Shown: one piece after another, positions 8,631-19,986 of the stretch
Position numbering within the stretch: position 1 is the stretch's first letter
How the letters are laid out: the number at the start of each line of letters is the position of its first letter
Made by a program: the position numbers and the translations under genes
Notes under the pieces: model-generated
Database searches by the model: none
Seen by the model: the letters and a program-made list of their open reading frames with translations, nothing else
What the model was told of the DNA's origin: nothing
DNA from: an uncultured Verrucomicrobiota bacterium
GTDB lineage: Bacteria; Verrucomicrobiota; Kiritimatiellia; CAIQIC01; Lenti-01
Length of the DNA stretch: 33,643 nucleotides
Reading direction: 5' to 3'
NCBI GenBank assembly: GCA_937860055.1
Contig: CALMBO010000008.1
Location: forward strand, 1-33,643

Positions 8631-9737
8631 TTATCGCCGCGCCGGACGCCCCTGGACCCATGCCCGGATGTCCGAAACCGTGTTCTTCCACTTCTTCGGC
8701 TCCGTCCGCGCATCCAGAAACGCCCCAAAGAGATCCAGAAAGATGTCCCTCCACTGCTCCAGATAGATCATCCTCTCCTGGAACCGGCTGATGGCATCCA
8801 TCTGCCCTTCGCCCTGCGGAAGTTTCAACCCTCGGATCACGAACTGGTCCGCCTCGAGCCCGAACGACCACGCCTGCTGCTCATCCAGGGCAAACGTGAT
8901 TTTCGCCTCCTTCAGCTTCTTCCCCCCCAGCAGGCAGGTCTTCGCCTCGATGCTGTTTTCCGGCGCCCCCTTCTTCAACACCGCCGCATGCGCCCCGTTG
9001 CCTTCGTGCATGAACGTCAGCGGCCCCTCCACCAGCACGCCCAGCTCGCGCCCTTCCGAGAGCGCCACCTTTCCGTTCTGCGTCTCGGCCTTGAACCACA
9101 GCCAGGTCAGGAACTCCCGCCCCGGCGCCGCCTCCATCGCCTCGTTCTCCATTTCCGGCGAGAAGCTTGCGCCCGGCAGGTCCCGCAGATCCACCTTCCC
9201 CAGCTGCCGGCCCAGCGTCTCCGGCGTCGAAGGGTCGCCCCCGAAACCCAGCGTCGAAGCCAGCGCCGCATTGAATACGTCCAGCGGCGACTCCGCCAGC
9301 GCCGTCACATGGAGATGGGTCGATCCCGGCATGTAAACGAACGGAATCGCCCGCAGCTGCGGCGGCATGTTCGGCAGGAGCCGCTCCGTCACCGATTGGC
9401 GGATTTCCGCGCGCTGCTTCGCCTTCAGATAGGCCTTTCCCTCCGCCGCCAGGGTCGCCAGCTCCTCCATGCGGCACTCCGCCTTCAGCAGCGCCGCCGG
9501 CACCTTCCGTTCCGCCTGCCGCAACGCCAGCCGCACCCACCCCGCGTGCATCGCCGATTCCTCCGTGATGTGCGAATCCAGCAGGTGCCGCCCCGTCACC
9601 CACCCCCGCTGCTCCCCTTCCTTCACCGCCTCCAGCGATCCCGCCCGGTGCGCCGCGAATTTCTCCGCGAAATTCTTCGGGAACGCCCGCGGCAGCTCCA
9701 TCATCCGAAAACTCACCGATCCACTTTCAAACGGCAT
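8631..9737 (-). CDS. rdgC: Recombination-associated protein RdgC (long form)
   Basis: A 368-residue cytoplasmic protein. In Proteobacteria RdgC forms a ring around double-stranded DNA and restrains RecA-driven exchange. The family order is visible: GWV near residue 50, a strand with LALRQAERKVPAALL, a coiled region rich in Glu/Lys, the LLP motif after QSVTERLLP, a second strand, then TLG and TP (PSTPETLG). It is longer than the 303-residue E. coli protein. The start at 9737 is chosen because AAAGGAG lies ten bases upstream; an in-frame ATG at 9770 and longer extensions run into GC-rich, repeat-bearing DNA. It is divergent from sppA. It has no partner gene here, so its role rests on family resemblance. 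Confidence 0.82.
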   Translation of the reverse strand: MPFESGSVSFRMMELPRAFPKNFAEKFAAHRAGSLEAVKEGEQRGWVTGRHLLDSHITEESAMHAGWVRLALRQAERKVPAALLKAECRMEELATLAAEGKAYLKAKQRAEIRQSVTERLLPNMPPQLRAIPFVYMPGSTHLHVTALAESPLDVFNAALASTLGFGGDPSTPETLGRQLGKVDLRDLPGASFSPEMENEAMEAAPGREFLTWLWFKAETQNGKVALSEGRELGVLVEGPLTFMHEGNGAHAAVLKKGAPENSIEAKTCLLGGKKLKEAKITFALDEQQAWSFGLEADQFVIRGLKLPQGEGQMDAISRFQERMIYLEQWRDIFLDLFGAFLDARTEPKKWKNTVSDIRAWVQGRPARR

Positions 9738-9792
9738 GGCCCAGATTCTCCTTTCCGGCGACTCTGCCATCCCCCGCCCCCTCCCGGCAAGA

Positions 9793-9814
9793 CCTTTGCC
9801 CCCGCACGGAAAGG
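9793..9814. repeat. Dispersed palindromic repeat, single degenerate unit
   Basis: CCTTTGCC and GGAAAGG arms surround CCCGCAC. It resembles the first unit of the array at 12771-12860 (CCTTCC and GGAAAGG arms) and lies in the rdgC-sppA divergent spacer. Similarity is by eye. Confidence 0.4.
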
Positions 9815-9860
9815 AACCGCCCAGGATCCGGGCGGCCATGGATGTTTTCCGTTTTCGGCT

Positions 9861-9889
9861 TTTCCCGCTCCGCAGGCCCGTGCTATTCT
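9861..9889 (+). promoter_or_regulatory. Candidate sppA promoter (extended -10)
   Basis: TGCTATTCT at 9881-9889 fits an extended -10 (TGN plus TATTCT). A weak -35 (TTTCCC, 9861-9866) is 17 bases upstream. Transcription would begin near 9896, which leaves room for the Shine-Dalgarno sequence of the start at 9917 but not for one at 9899. Confidence 0.4.
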
Positions 9890-9916
9890 GGAAATCCAAT
9901 GAAACGCGAGGTTCCC

Positions 9917-10927
9917 ATGCATCCTTCCTCCTCCAAAGGCCGCTACTGGCCCTTCTGGATCATCATCATCGCGCTGGCCGCCACCCTGGCTCTCAGCCTG
10001 CTGATCAATCTGACCGCCGTCGGCCTGCTCGCCGGCTCTCCCCGGCCTTCCAGCGACAGCTGGGGCGAGGATGAATTCCCCCAATTCTCCGAGACCCATT
10101 CCTACGGGGCGGGCACCACCAAGGTCGTCCGCATCGGATTCACCGGCATTCTCACCCGGCAGCTCGACGGCGGCTGGTTCGGCACCGTCGATCCGGTCGA
10201 GGACTGCCTCCGGCAGATCCGCGCAGCGCGGCAGGACGACGAGGTCGCCGCCATCCTCCTCGAGGTCGACTCCCCCGGCGGCGAGGTCACGGCCGCCGAC
10301 GAAATTCACCGCGAGCTCATGCTCTTCAAGGAAAGCCGGCCCGGCCGCCGCATCGTCGCGCTGGTCCACGACATGGCCGCCTCCGGGGGCTATTACATCT
10401 CGGTGCCCGCCGACCGCATCGTCGCCCAGCCCACGGCCCTCGTCGGCTCCATCGGCGTGATCATGCAGTCCCTCAACATCCAGGGCCTCAGCGAAAAGAT
10501 CGGCGTGACCGACACCACCATCAAGTCCGGCAAGAACAAGGACATGCTCAACCCCTTCCGCCCCGTGGATCCCGAACAGGTCGCGATGCTGCAGGAGTCC
10601 GTCGATGCCATGCACGACCGCTTCGTGGATCTCGTCGCCCAGGGCCGCTCCCTCCGGAAGTCCGACCTCAAGCCCCTGGCCGACGGGCGCATCTTCACCG
10701 CCGACGAGGCCCTCCAGCACAAGCTGGTCGACGCCATCGGCTACTGGGACGAGGCTTTCGACGAGACCGCCCGCCTTCTCGGCGTGGAAGACCTCTTCGT
10801 GGTCACCTACCAGGTCGAGAAGACCTTCCTGGAACAGCTGATGGGCGTGCAGGCGCGACTCCCCGGCCTCCAGTCGCTCTTCTCCGCCGCCGCCACCCCC
10901 CGCCGCCTCTACCTCTGGCGCCCCTAG
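9917..10927 (+). CDS. sppA: Signal peptide peptidase SppA, short (36K) type, S49 family
   Basis: A 336-residue inner-membrane serine protease that degrades cleaved signal peptides and other membrane peptides. One N-terminal membrane segment (about residues 11-32, FWIIIIALAATLAL) is followed by a single S49 domain. The catalytic dyad is S156 in MAASGGYY and K208 in SGKNKDM. The 52-residue separation matches B. subtilis SppA (S147 and K199). The oxyanion strand VDSPGG is at 118-122 and GSIGVI at 177-182. The start at 9917 has GAGG five bases upstream and fits the candidate promoter; an in-frame ATG at 9899 gives six more residues but a poor ribosome site. It is transcribed away from rdgC and ends against the terminator of the aminotransferase operon. 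Confidence 0.9.
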   Translation: MHPSSSKGRYWPFWIIIIALAATLALSLLINLTAVGLLAGSPRPSSDSWGEDEFPQFSETHSYGAGTTKVVRIGFTGILTRQLDGGWFGTVDPVEDCLRQIRAARQDDEVAAILLEVDSPGGEVTAADEIHRELMLFKESRPGRRIVALVHDMAASGGYYISVPADRIVAQPTALVGSIGVIMQSLNIQGLSEKIGVTDTTIKSGKNKDMLNPFRPVDPEQVAMLQESVDAMHDRFVDLVAQGRSLRKSDLKPLADGRIFTADEALQHKLVDAIGYWDEAFDETARLLGVEDLFVVTYQVEKTFLEQLMGVQARLPGLQSLFSAAATPRRLYLWRP

Positions 10928-10935
10928 AAACAAAA

Positions 10936-10967
10936 CGCGGCTTGCCGTCGGAATCCGGCAAGCCGCG
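10936..10967 (-). terminator. Terminator of the lrp-aminotransferase operon
   Basis: A 12-bp perfect stem (arms 10936-10947 and 10956-10967, inner sequence GCGGCTTGCCG) with an 8-base loop. On the minus strand it is followed by TTTTGTTTC. It lies between two convergent genes and could also block readthrough from sppA, but there is no T-tract on that side. Confidence 0.85.
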
Positions 10968-10988
10968 GAACCAGGCCCCGAGAGGCGG

Positions 10989-12170
10989 CTACTTCTTCTT
11001 TCCCGCCCGGACCTCGGCGACGAAATCGCCCATGCGCTTCATCGCTTCGCGGATGTTGTCCATGCTGGTCGCGTAGGCGCAGCGCAGGAACCCCGCGCCG
11101 CACGTGCCGAACGCGTCGCCCGGCACCACCGCGACGCCCTTTTCCTCCAGGAACCGCATCGCGAAATCCTCGGCGGAAACGCCCAGGTCGCCGATGTACG
11201 GGAACGCATAGAACGCCCCCGCCGGCGTGTGGCAGGAAACCCCCATCTCGGCGAACGCCGCGATGAGGTAGTTCCGCCGCCGGTTGTATTCGGCCACCAT
11301 CTCCGCCACGGCCGAATCGCCCCGCTCCAGCGCCTCCGCCGCGGCCTTCTGGCCCGTCGTCGGCGCGCTCATGATCGCATACTGGTGCAGCTTCATCATG
11401 TTCTCGGAAATCTCCGCCGGCGCGCAGGCGTACCCGATGCGGAATCCCGTCATCGCCCACGCCTTCGACATCCCGTGCAGGAAGATCGTCCGCTCCTTCA
11501 TGCCCGGCACCGACACGAAGCTGACATGCTTCGAATCATAGGTCAGCTCCGCGTAGATCTCGTCCGTCAGCAGCAGCAGGTCGTGCTGGATGCAGAAGCG
11601 GGAGATGTCCTCGACATCCTTTTTCGACAGCACCGCGCCCGTCGGATTGCAGGGGAAGTTGAGCATCAGCACGCGCGTCTTCTTCGTGACGGCCTTCTCC
11701 AGCATCGCCCGCGTCAGGCGGAACTGGTCCTCGCGCCGCGTCTCGACACACACCGGCACGCCGCCCGCCAGGATGATGCTCGGCCGGTAGCTCACGAAAC
11801 AGGGCTCGTGGTAGAGCACCTCGTCGCCGGGGTTGAGGATCGTGCGCAGGGCGATGTCGATGGCCTCGCTCACGCCGACCGTCACCAGCGTCTCCTTCTC
11901 CCAGTCGTATTCCGCGCCGAACTGCCTCGCCACATAGCGGCAGATCGACCGGCGCAGGGCCGGATCGCCCCGGTTCGACGTGTAGTGCGTCGCCCCGCGC
12001 TCCAGCGACCACACGGCCGCCTCGCGCACCGTCCACGGCGTGTCGAAGTCCGGTTCGCCCACGCCGAGCGAAATCACGTCCTTGCGCGACGCGACGATGT
12101 CGAAAAACTTGCGGATTCCCGAAAAGGGGAGCACCCGCACGTGCTCCGCCACTCTGCTCTTGCCGGTCAT
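10989..12170 (-). CDS. PLP-dependent class I aminotransferase
   Basis: A 393-residue cytoplasmic fold-type I aminotransferase of the aspartate/alanine/aromatic group. The PLP lysine is K236 in GMSKAWAMTGFRIGY; N175 in PCNPTG and D203 in LTDEIY contact the cofactor, and the conserved carboxylate-binding Arg is in the C-terminal FLRCAYA. SLGVGEPDF at 34-42 is the usual N-terminal motif. The substrate cannot be assigned from sequence alone; relatives include PatA- and AlaT-like enzymes. The start at 12170 is 25 bases after the stop codon of the Lrp-type gene, so the two form an operon. A longer in-frame start at 12236 would overlap that gene. The Lrp partner suggests feedback by an amino acid this enzyme makes or consumes. 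Confidence 0.88.
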   Translation of the reverse strand: MTGKSRVAEHVRVLPFSGIRKFFDIVASRKDVISLGVGEPDFDTPWTVREAAVWSLERGATHYTSNRGDPALRRSICRYVARQFGAEYDWEKETLVTVGVSEAIDIALRTILNPGDEVLYHEPCFVSYRPSIILAGGVPVCVETRREDQFRLTRAMLEKAVTKKTRVLMLNFPCNPTGAVLSKKDVEDISRFCIQHDLLLLTDEIYAELTYDSKHVSFVSVPGMKERTIFLHGMSKAWAMTGFRIGYACAPAEISENMMKLHQYAIMSAPTTGQKAAAEALERGDSAVAEMVAEYNRRRNYLIAAFAEMGVSCHTPAGAFYAFPYIGDLGVSAEDFAMRFLEEKGVAVVPGDAFGTCGAGFLRCAYATSMDNIREAMKRMGDFVAEVRAGKKK

Positions 12171-12195
12171 GGCTTCGATCCCTTCCTCGCCGTTC

Positions 12196-12675
12196 CTAGG
12201 GGCTGACCTGGAGGCGGTCGTCCATCCGCTCGCCATCCATCAGCACGCCGTCTTCCTTGTAGGTCTTCAGCATGAAATGCGTGCCGGTGGACAGCACGCC
12301 GTCGAGCGTCGCCAGCCGCTCGCTGACGAACGAGGCCACCTCGCGGAGGTTCTTGCCCGCCACGAACAGCAGCAGGTCGTACTTGCCCGACATCAGGTAC
12401 ATGTTCACCACCTCGGGGAACCCGCTGATGCGCCGCGCAATGTGGTCGAACCCGCCCTCGCGCTCCGGCTGCACCTTGACCTCGATGACCGCCGTCACGT
12501 TGTCTTCCGGCAGGTGGTCCTCGTTGATCAGCGCCCGGTAGCCCCGGATGGTCCCTTCCTTCTCGTAATCCTCGATGCGCCCGGCGACCTCGGCCGGCGT
12601 CGAACGGATCATCTTTGCGATGTCCTCGACGCTCGTGCGCGCGTTCTTCTTCAAAATGTTCAGCAGTTCGTCCAT
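12196..12675 (-). CDS. Lrp/AsnC family transcriptional regulator
   Basis: A 159-residue DNA-binding regulator. Residues 1-50 are a winged helix-turn-helix (SVEDIAKMIRSTPAEVAGRI). Residues about 60-145 are the RAM/AsnC effector domain with the typical SGKYDLLLFV strand. It is slightly unusual in starting almost directly at the recognition helices, so the N-terminal arm is short. The ATG has GGAGGAG seven bases upstream, which rules out the longer open frame reaching into the repeat array. It heads an operon with the aminotransferase and probably controls it in response to an amino acid; the ligand is unknown. Confidence 0.88.
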   Translation of the reverse strand: MDELLNILKKNARTSVEDIAKMIRSTPAEVAGRIEDYEKEGTIRGYRALINEDHLPEDNVTAVIEVKVQPEREGGFDHIARRISGFPEVVNMYLMSGKYDLLLFVAGKNLREVASFVSERLATLDGVLSTGTHFMLKTYKEDGVLMDGERMDDRLQVSP

Positions 12676-12770
12676 GGCGTTCTCCTCCGGCTTCTGTCCA
12701 ACCGAAAGGCCGAATCCTACCAGCCTCCGCCTCCCCAATGCCACCCAATTTGAAGGAAATTTCCGGCCCC

Positions 12771-12860
12771 TTCCCCCCGGGACGGAAAGGCGCCTCCCAT
12801 GCCTGGAAACCGGTTTTCCACCGCATGGAAAACACTGTTCCCTGCCGCGGAAAACATCCG
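12771..12860. repeat. Tandem array of about four degenerate palindromic repeats
   Basis: Four short inverted repeats follow each other with a period near 23 bases. The best one is GTTTTCCA-CCGCA-TGGAAAAC at 12813-12833. The others are GTTCCC/GGAAAAC at 837-855 of the same kilobase, TCCCA/TGGAAA at about 12795-12809 and CCTTCC/GGAAAGG at 12770-12790. They fill the 199-base spacer between cusA and the lrp-type gene, together with the likely lrp promoter. The same type occurs at 31001-31062. Confidence 0.65.
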
Positions 12861-12874
12861 GACCGCGCCCCCCT

Positions 12875-16676
<3,802 letters not shown>

Positions 16677-16684
<8 letters not shown>

Positions 16685-17954
16685 GGGCATGACCTTCCAT
16701 TTCCATGCCGCCCCCGTCGGGGGCCATCATGCTGGGCTTGCCCTGGATCTGCAACGAACTGTCGATCTTGAAGGCGCCCTGGACCACCACCCGTTCTCCC
16801 TCGCGCAATCCCTCCCGCACGACGTAATAGGCCCCGGCGCGCGGCCCCAGGGTGATCTCGCGGCCTTCGAATACGCCTTCGCGACCGGGCGCGGCCACGT
16901 ACACCACGGCCCGCGCACCCGTCACCAGCGGCGCGGTCGCCGGAATCGCCAGCGGCATGGACTCCCCATCGCCGGCCACGGCGGCGCGGACCACCGCCCG
17001 GACAAACATCTCCGGTTTGAGACGGCCGTCTGCATTCGGCACGTCGGCGCGCACGCGGACGGTGCGGGTCGCCGGATCCAGCACGGGCTCGATGAAGGCA
17101 ATGGTCCCCTTGAATGTTTCGCCGGGATGCGCCTCCGCCTCGAATTCGATTTCCTGCCCGGTGCGCAACCACGCGAGATCGGACTCGTAGGCTTCCAGTT
17201 GCACCCAGACCCGGGACAGGTCCGCCACGGTGAACAGGCGCATGCCGGTCTCCACATATTGGCCTTCGCGGACGTCTTTTTCCACCACGACGCCGCCGAT
17301 GGGCGCATAAAAGGTAACATGGTCCCGCACCTCGCCGCGGCGCTCGATCCCGGAGATTTGTTCCGCCGTGAGCCCCCAGAGCCGCAGGCGCTCCCGCACC
17401 GCATCGAGAAGCGATGCGGCACCCGGCGCCTTCGCCGCCTGGAGAAGTTCCTGCTGGGCCGAAACCAACTCCGGACTGTAAAGATCGGCTAGCGGTTCCC
17501 CCGCTTTCACGGCCATTCCGAGGTAATTGGCATAAAGCTTGTCGATCCGCCCAGCCACGCGCGGTGCAATGACCGCCATCCGCGTTTCATCCGGCTGGAT
17601 TTTGCCCGCCATGCGGATATCCACCGCGACGGAACGGCGTTCGACCGGCGCCGTCTCCACTTCGGCCAGCTTTTGCGCCGCCTCGGAAAGTTCGATTTCA
17701 CGGGAGCCGAGGTCGCCCCCGCCCCCAGGCTCCACGGCGGGGATCAGATCCATGAAGCAGATGGGGCATTTTCCCGGCTTGGGCTGGCGGATTTGCGGAT
17801 GCATCGAACACGTCCACACTTCGGCCGGCCGGGAATCCGTCGCCGACGGCTTGGCATCTGCGGGCGCGGAATGATCCTCACACCCCCGCCCCAGCCCGAA
17901 ACCGGCCGCCAAGACAACGAGGAGAGCCCATATCCATCTGGATTTGTTCTTCAT
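16677..17954 (-). CDS. cusB: RND periplasmic adaptor CusB-like with N-terminal heavy-metal-binding domain
   Basis: A 425-residue membrane-fusion protein joining CusA to CusC. A hydrophobic export segment (residues 8-22) is followed by a heavy-metal-binding domain at 47-73 with C49, H52, C63 and C66 (TCSMHP and GKCPICFMDLIP). Then come the barrel-sandwich, hairpin and beta-barrel domains of the family (VIAPRVAGRIDKLY; APIGGVVVEKDV; EGERVVVQGAFKID). The C-terminus is rich in Met and His (MEMEGHAHE), which fits metal handling. Its ATG overlaps the cusC stop (ATGA); an alternative ATG six bases upstream has a poorer Shine-Dalgarno spacing. A Cys at residue 25 is not in a good lipobox. Confidence 0.88.
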
Positions 17955-19237
17955 GGCCATTTCCCCTGTTCATTCCGCCCCGCATCCCCTTCCCGTTCCT
18001 CCGCCGAACCCAACGCGCGTTCTAAACGCGCCGCCTGCATGCCGGCCTCGCCTTCCGCCATCGCCGCCAGGATCCGGGCCTCCAGCAGGAACCGCTCGCT
18101 CTCCAGCAGATCCATGAAATCCACCTTGCCCGCGCGATAGCCCGCCTCGCCGGCCTCGAATCCCGATCGGGCCTGCGGGATCAGGGTGTCGCGGTAGAGG
18201 GAAAGCGTCTCGCGCGACGCCTTCGCGTTGAAATGCGCCTGCCGCACGTCTAGATCGGCCCGCAGCTTCGATGCCTCCAGCGCCGCCTGGCGAGAGGCGA
18301 TCATCCGGTCGGCTTCGCGGATTCCGGCGCGGGTCCGGCCCCGCCAGATGGGCAGATCGATGCCGACCATGAACATCGCCATGTCGGGCTCGTCGTCGCG
18401 GAAGGTCCGGTATTCGACGCCGAGCCGGTAGTCGGGAACGGATTCCCTGCCCATCAGCCGGCGCTCGATGCGGGCGCGCTCCAGGGCCGCCGCGGCCCGT
18501 CCGATTTCCGGACGGCTCCCGCCGGCGCGGGCACGGAGGATTTCGGCGTCCGCCTCCATTTCGGGAAGCGCGGGAGGCGGGGCGATTTCAAGAGGCTCGT
18601 CCGCCGCCCGCCCCGTCAGGATATTCAATCTGGCTTCCAAAGTCCGGATCTGCGCCTCGAGCTCGAAAAGGCGCGCTTTCAGCATCGTGGATTCGGCCTG
18701 CGCCTTGAGCACATCCGGCTGTTCCGACTGGCCGGCGGCATACGCGGTCCGAGCCACCGTCTCCAGGCGCGCCAGCACATCCGCCTCGTCACGGAGGATA
18801 CCCCTCGCTTGCCGGGCCGACCAAAGTCCATGGTAGGCTTCCTTGACCTCCAGGACCACGTCGAGAACCATGGCCTCGACCTCGTATCCCATGGCCGCGG
18901 CCTCTTGTTCGGCCGCCCTCCGCCGCCATCCGCGCTTGCCGAATCCGGGGATCGCCTGCTCGACCGCAAATTGCTTCTCGTTGGCGTCGGGGAAATCGCC
19001 GTCCTCCGCCATGTCCATGCCGCGGAAGGTGAGCATCGGATTCTCCAGCGCGCCCGCCTGCGCCGGCCGTTCCTGCATCGCCTGGGCCTTGGCGCGAAGG
19101 CTCTGGATCTCGACGTTGTCGCGGATCGCCAGCGAGACCGCCTCGTCCAGCGAGAGGGAGGCGCCTCCCGCCGGCGGCGCCTCGGCCCTTGCCGCGAACG
19201 CCGCCAACAGGACCAGGCTGGCCAGGTGACGCGTCAT
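17951..19237 (-). CDS. cusC: TolC-family outer-membrane efflux protein, CusC-like
   Basis: A 428-residue outer-membrane channel of the RND system. The signal peptide ends near residue 19 (ARAEA). Two OEP repeats of long helices and short strands follow (SLSLDEAVSLAI at the start of repeat 1). There is no lipobox, unlike the NodT-like protein at 23517-24983. It overlaps the stop codon of the small YHS-like gene by four bases and cusB by four bases, so the whole block is translationally linked. Assignment to copper efflux rests on position between the CsoR-controlled gene and cusBA. Confidence 0.85.
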   Translation of the reverse strand: MTRHLASLVLLAAFAARAEAPPAGGASLSLDEAVSLAIRDNVEIQSLRAKAQAMQERPAQAGALENPMLTFRGMDMAEDGDFPDANEKQFAVEQAIPGFGKRGWRRRAAEQEAAAMGYEVEAMVLDVVLEVKEAYHGLWSARQARGILRDEADVLARLETVARTAYAAGQSEQPDVLKAQAESTMLKARLFELEAQIRTLEARLNILTGRAADEPLEIAPPPALPEMEADAEILRARAGGSRPEIGRAAAALERARIERRLMGRESVPDYRLGVEYRTFRDDEPDMAMFMVGIDLPIWRGRTRAGIREADRMIASRQAALEASKLRADLDVRQAHFNAKASRETLSLYRDTLIPQARSGFEAGEAGYRAGKVDFMDLLESERFLLEARILAAMAEGEAGMQAARLERALGSAEEREGDAGRNEQGKWP

Positions 19238-19494
19238 TTCACAGGCGCCTCCGCCGGGGCCTTTTCGGGCTCCACGCCTTCCGCCTTCATCTTTTCGATG
19301 TATTTGGCGGGATCGGCCCGGACCGCGGCGATGCAGCCCCTGCAGCAGACGTAGATGCGATAGCCTTCCGCATCCACATAGAGGGCCTTGTCGACCGCGC
19401 CGCCCATCACGGGGCAGGTCGCCTGCGGCAGGCCTTCCGCGAAGGCCAGCGTGGCCGCCACCATCAGCGCGGCGAGGATCAGGTATGTTCTCAT
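19234..19494 (-). CDS. Small exported YHS/TRASH-like metal-binding protein
   Basis: An 86-residue protein with a signal peptide (1-19) and one YHS-like domain. The cysteines are C27 (TCPVMGG), C50, C51 and C54 (VCCRGC), a pattern used in the family for Cu or other soft metals. The fold signature YVDAEGYRIYVCC-GC-DPAKYI is complete. The ATG has AAAGGAG six bases upstream; an earlier in-frame ATG at 19527 overlaps csoR. It is the second gene of the csoR operon and probably a periplasmic metallochaperone or sponge feeding CusB; this role is inferred from context. Confidence 0.82.
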   Translation of the reverse strand: MRTYLILAALMVAATLAFAEGLPQATCPVMGGAVDKALYVDAEGYRIYVCCRGCIAAVRADPAKYIEKMKAEGVEPEKAPAEAPVK

Positions 19495-19523
19495 GGCGTT
19501 CTCCTTTGGCTTGGGGTTCATGT

Positions 19524-19808
19524 TCAATATTGTTTTCTCATCACGCGCAGCAGCTCCTCCATTTTCGCGGACGCCTCCCGGGGCGCGCCGGAAGCGAAGG
19601 CATCGCGGACGCAGTGGTTCATGTGCTTCTGGAGGATTTCCAGTTCGACGGCCCGCAAGGCCGACCGGGTGGCCTGGATCTGCGTGATGATGTCGATGCA
19701 GTATTCCCGCCCTTCGATCATTCGCTGGAGGCCCTGGACCTGGCCGGCGATCCGGCGGATCCGGTGGAGCACCTCTTCATGGGTGGTGGCATGTGGCTTG
19801 CTTTTCAT
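19524..19808 (-). CDS. csoR: CsoR-type copper-sensing repressor
   Basis: A 94-residue all-helical repressor of the CsoR/RcnR family. The Cu(I) ligands of CsoR are all present and in register: C37, H62 and C66 (M. tuberculosis C36, H61, C65). RcnR and FrmR use other residues at these places. It should release DNA when Cu(I) binds and so induce the efflux genes behind it. The ATG at 19808 is chosen because the only earlier in-frame ATG lies inside the operator. GGAG is only one base before the ATG, too close for normal use, so the message may be leaderless or nearly so. First gene of the copper operon. Confidence 0.92.
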   Translation of the reverse strand: MKSKPHATTHEEVLHRIRRIAGQVQGLQRMIEGREYCIDIITQIQATRSALRAVELEILQKHMNHCVRDAFASGAPREASAKMEELLRVMRKQY

Positions 19809-19816
19809 ACTCCAAC

Positions 19817-19839
19817 CATATACCCCCATGGGGTATATG
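19817..19839. promoter_or_regulatory. CsoR operator of the copper efflux operon
   Basis: Ten-base half-sites CATATACCCC (19817-19826) and GGGGTATATG (19830-19839) are exact inverted repeats around CAT. This matches the TACCCC/GGGGTA architecture of known CsoR sites. A -10-like TATATG lies within the csoR-proximal half, so binding would block the promoter. The rest of the 178-base csoR-antiporter spacer has only a weak 7-bp stem (19949-19955 with 19974-19980) without a T-tract. Confidence 0.85.
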
Positions 19840-19986
19840 CAAGTAAGCCGCTGGATAAAATCGCGTTATGGGGAAGGGACGAACGCAAGGCCGGGCAGCC
19901 TCCGCCTCCACAACCAATTCCGGTCAAGGAAGTTGCCGGATCCCCGTTCCCTGCGCCCCCCCTCCTTCGCCTCCGCAGGGGCCGGG

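Noticed and set aside
12771..12860. CRISPR-like array
   Set aside because: Units are about 23 bases, degenerate, palindromic and contiguous, with no unique spacers and no cas genes nearby. They fit REP-type repeats better.
19827..19829. An alternative csoR start codon inside the operator
   Set aside because: It adds seven residues not seen in the family and has no ribosome site. The ATG at 19808 aligns the C-H-C residues with known CsoR proteins.
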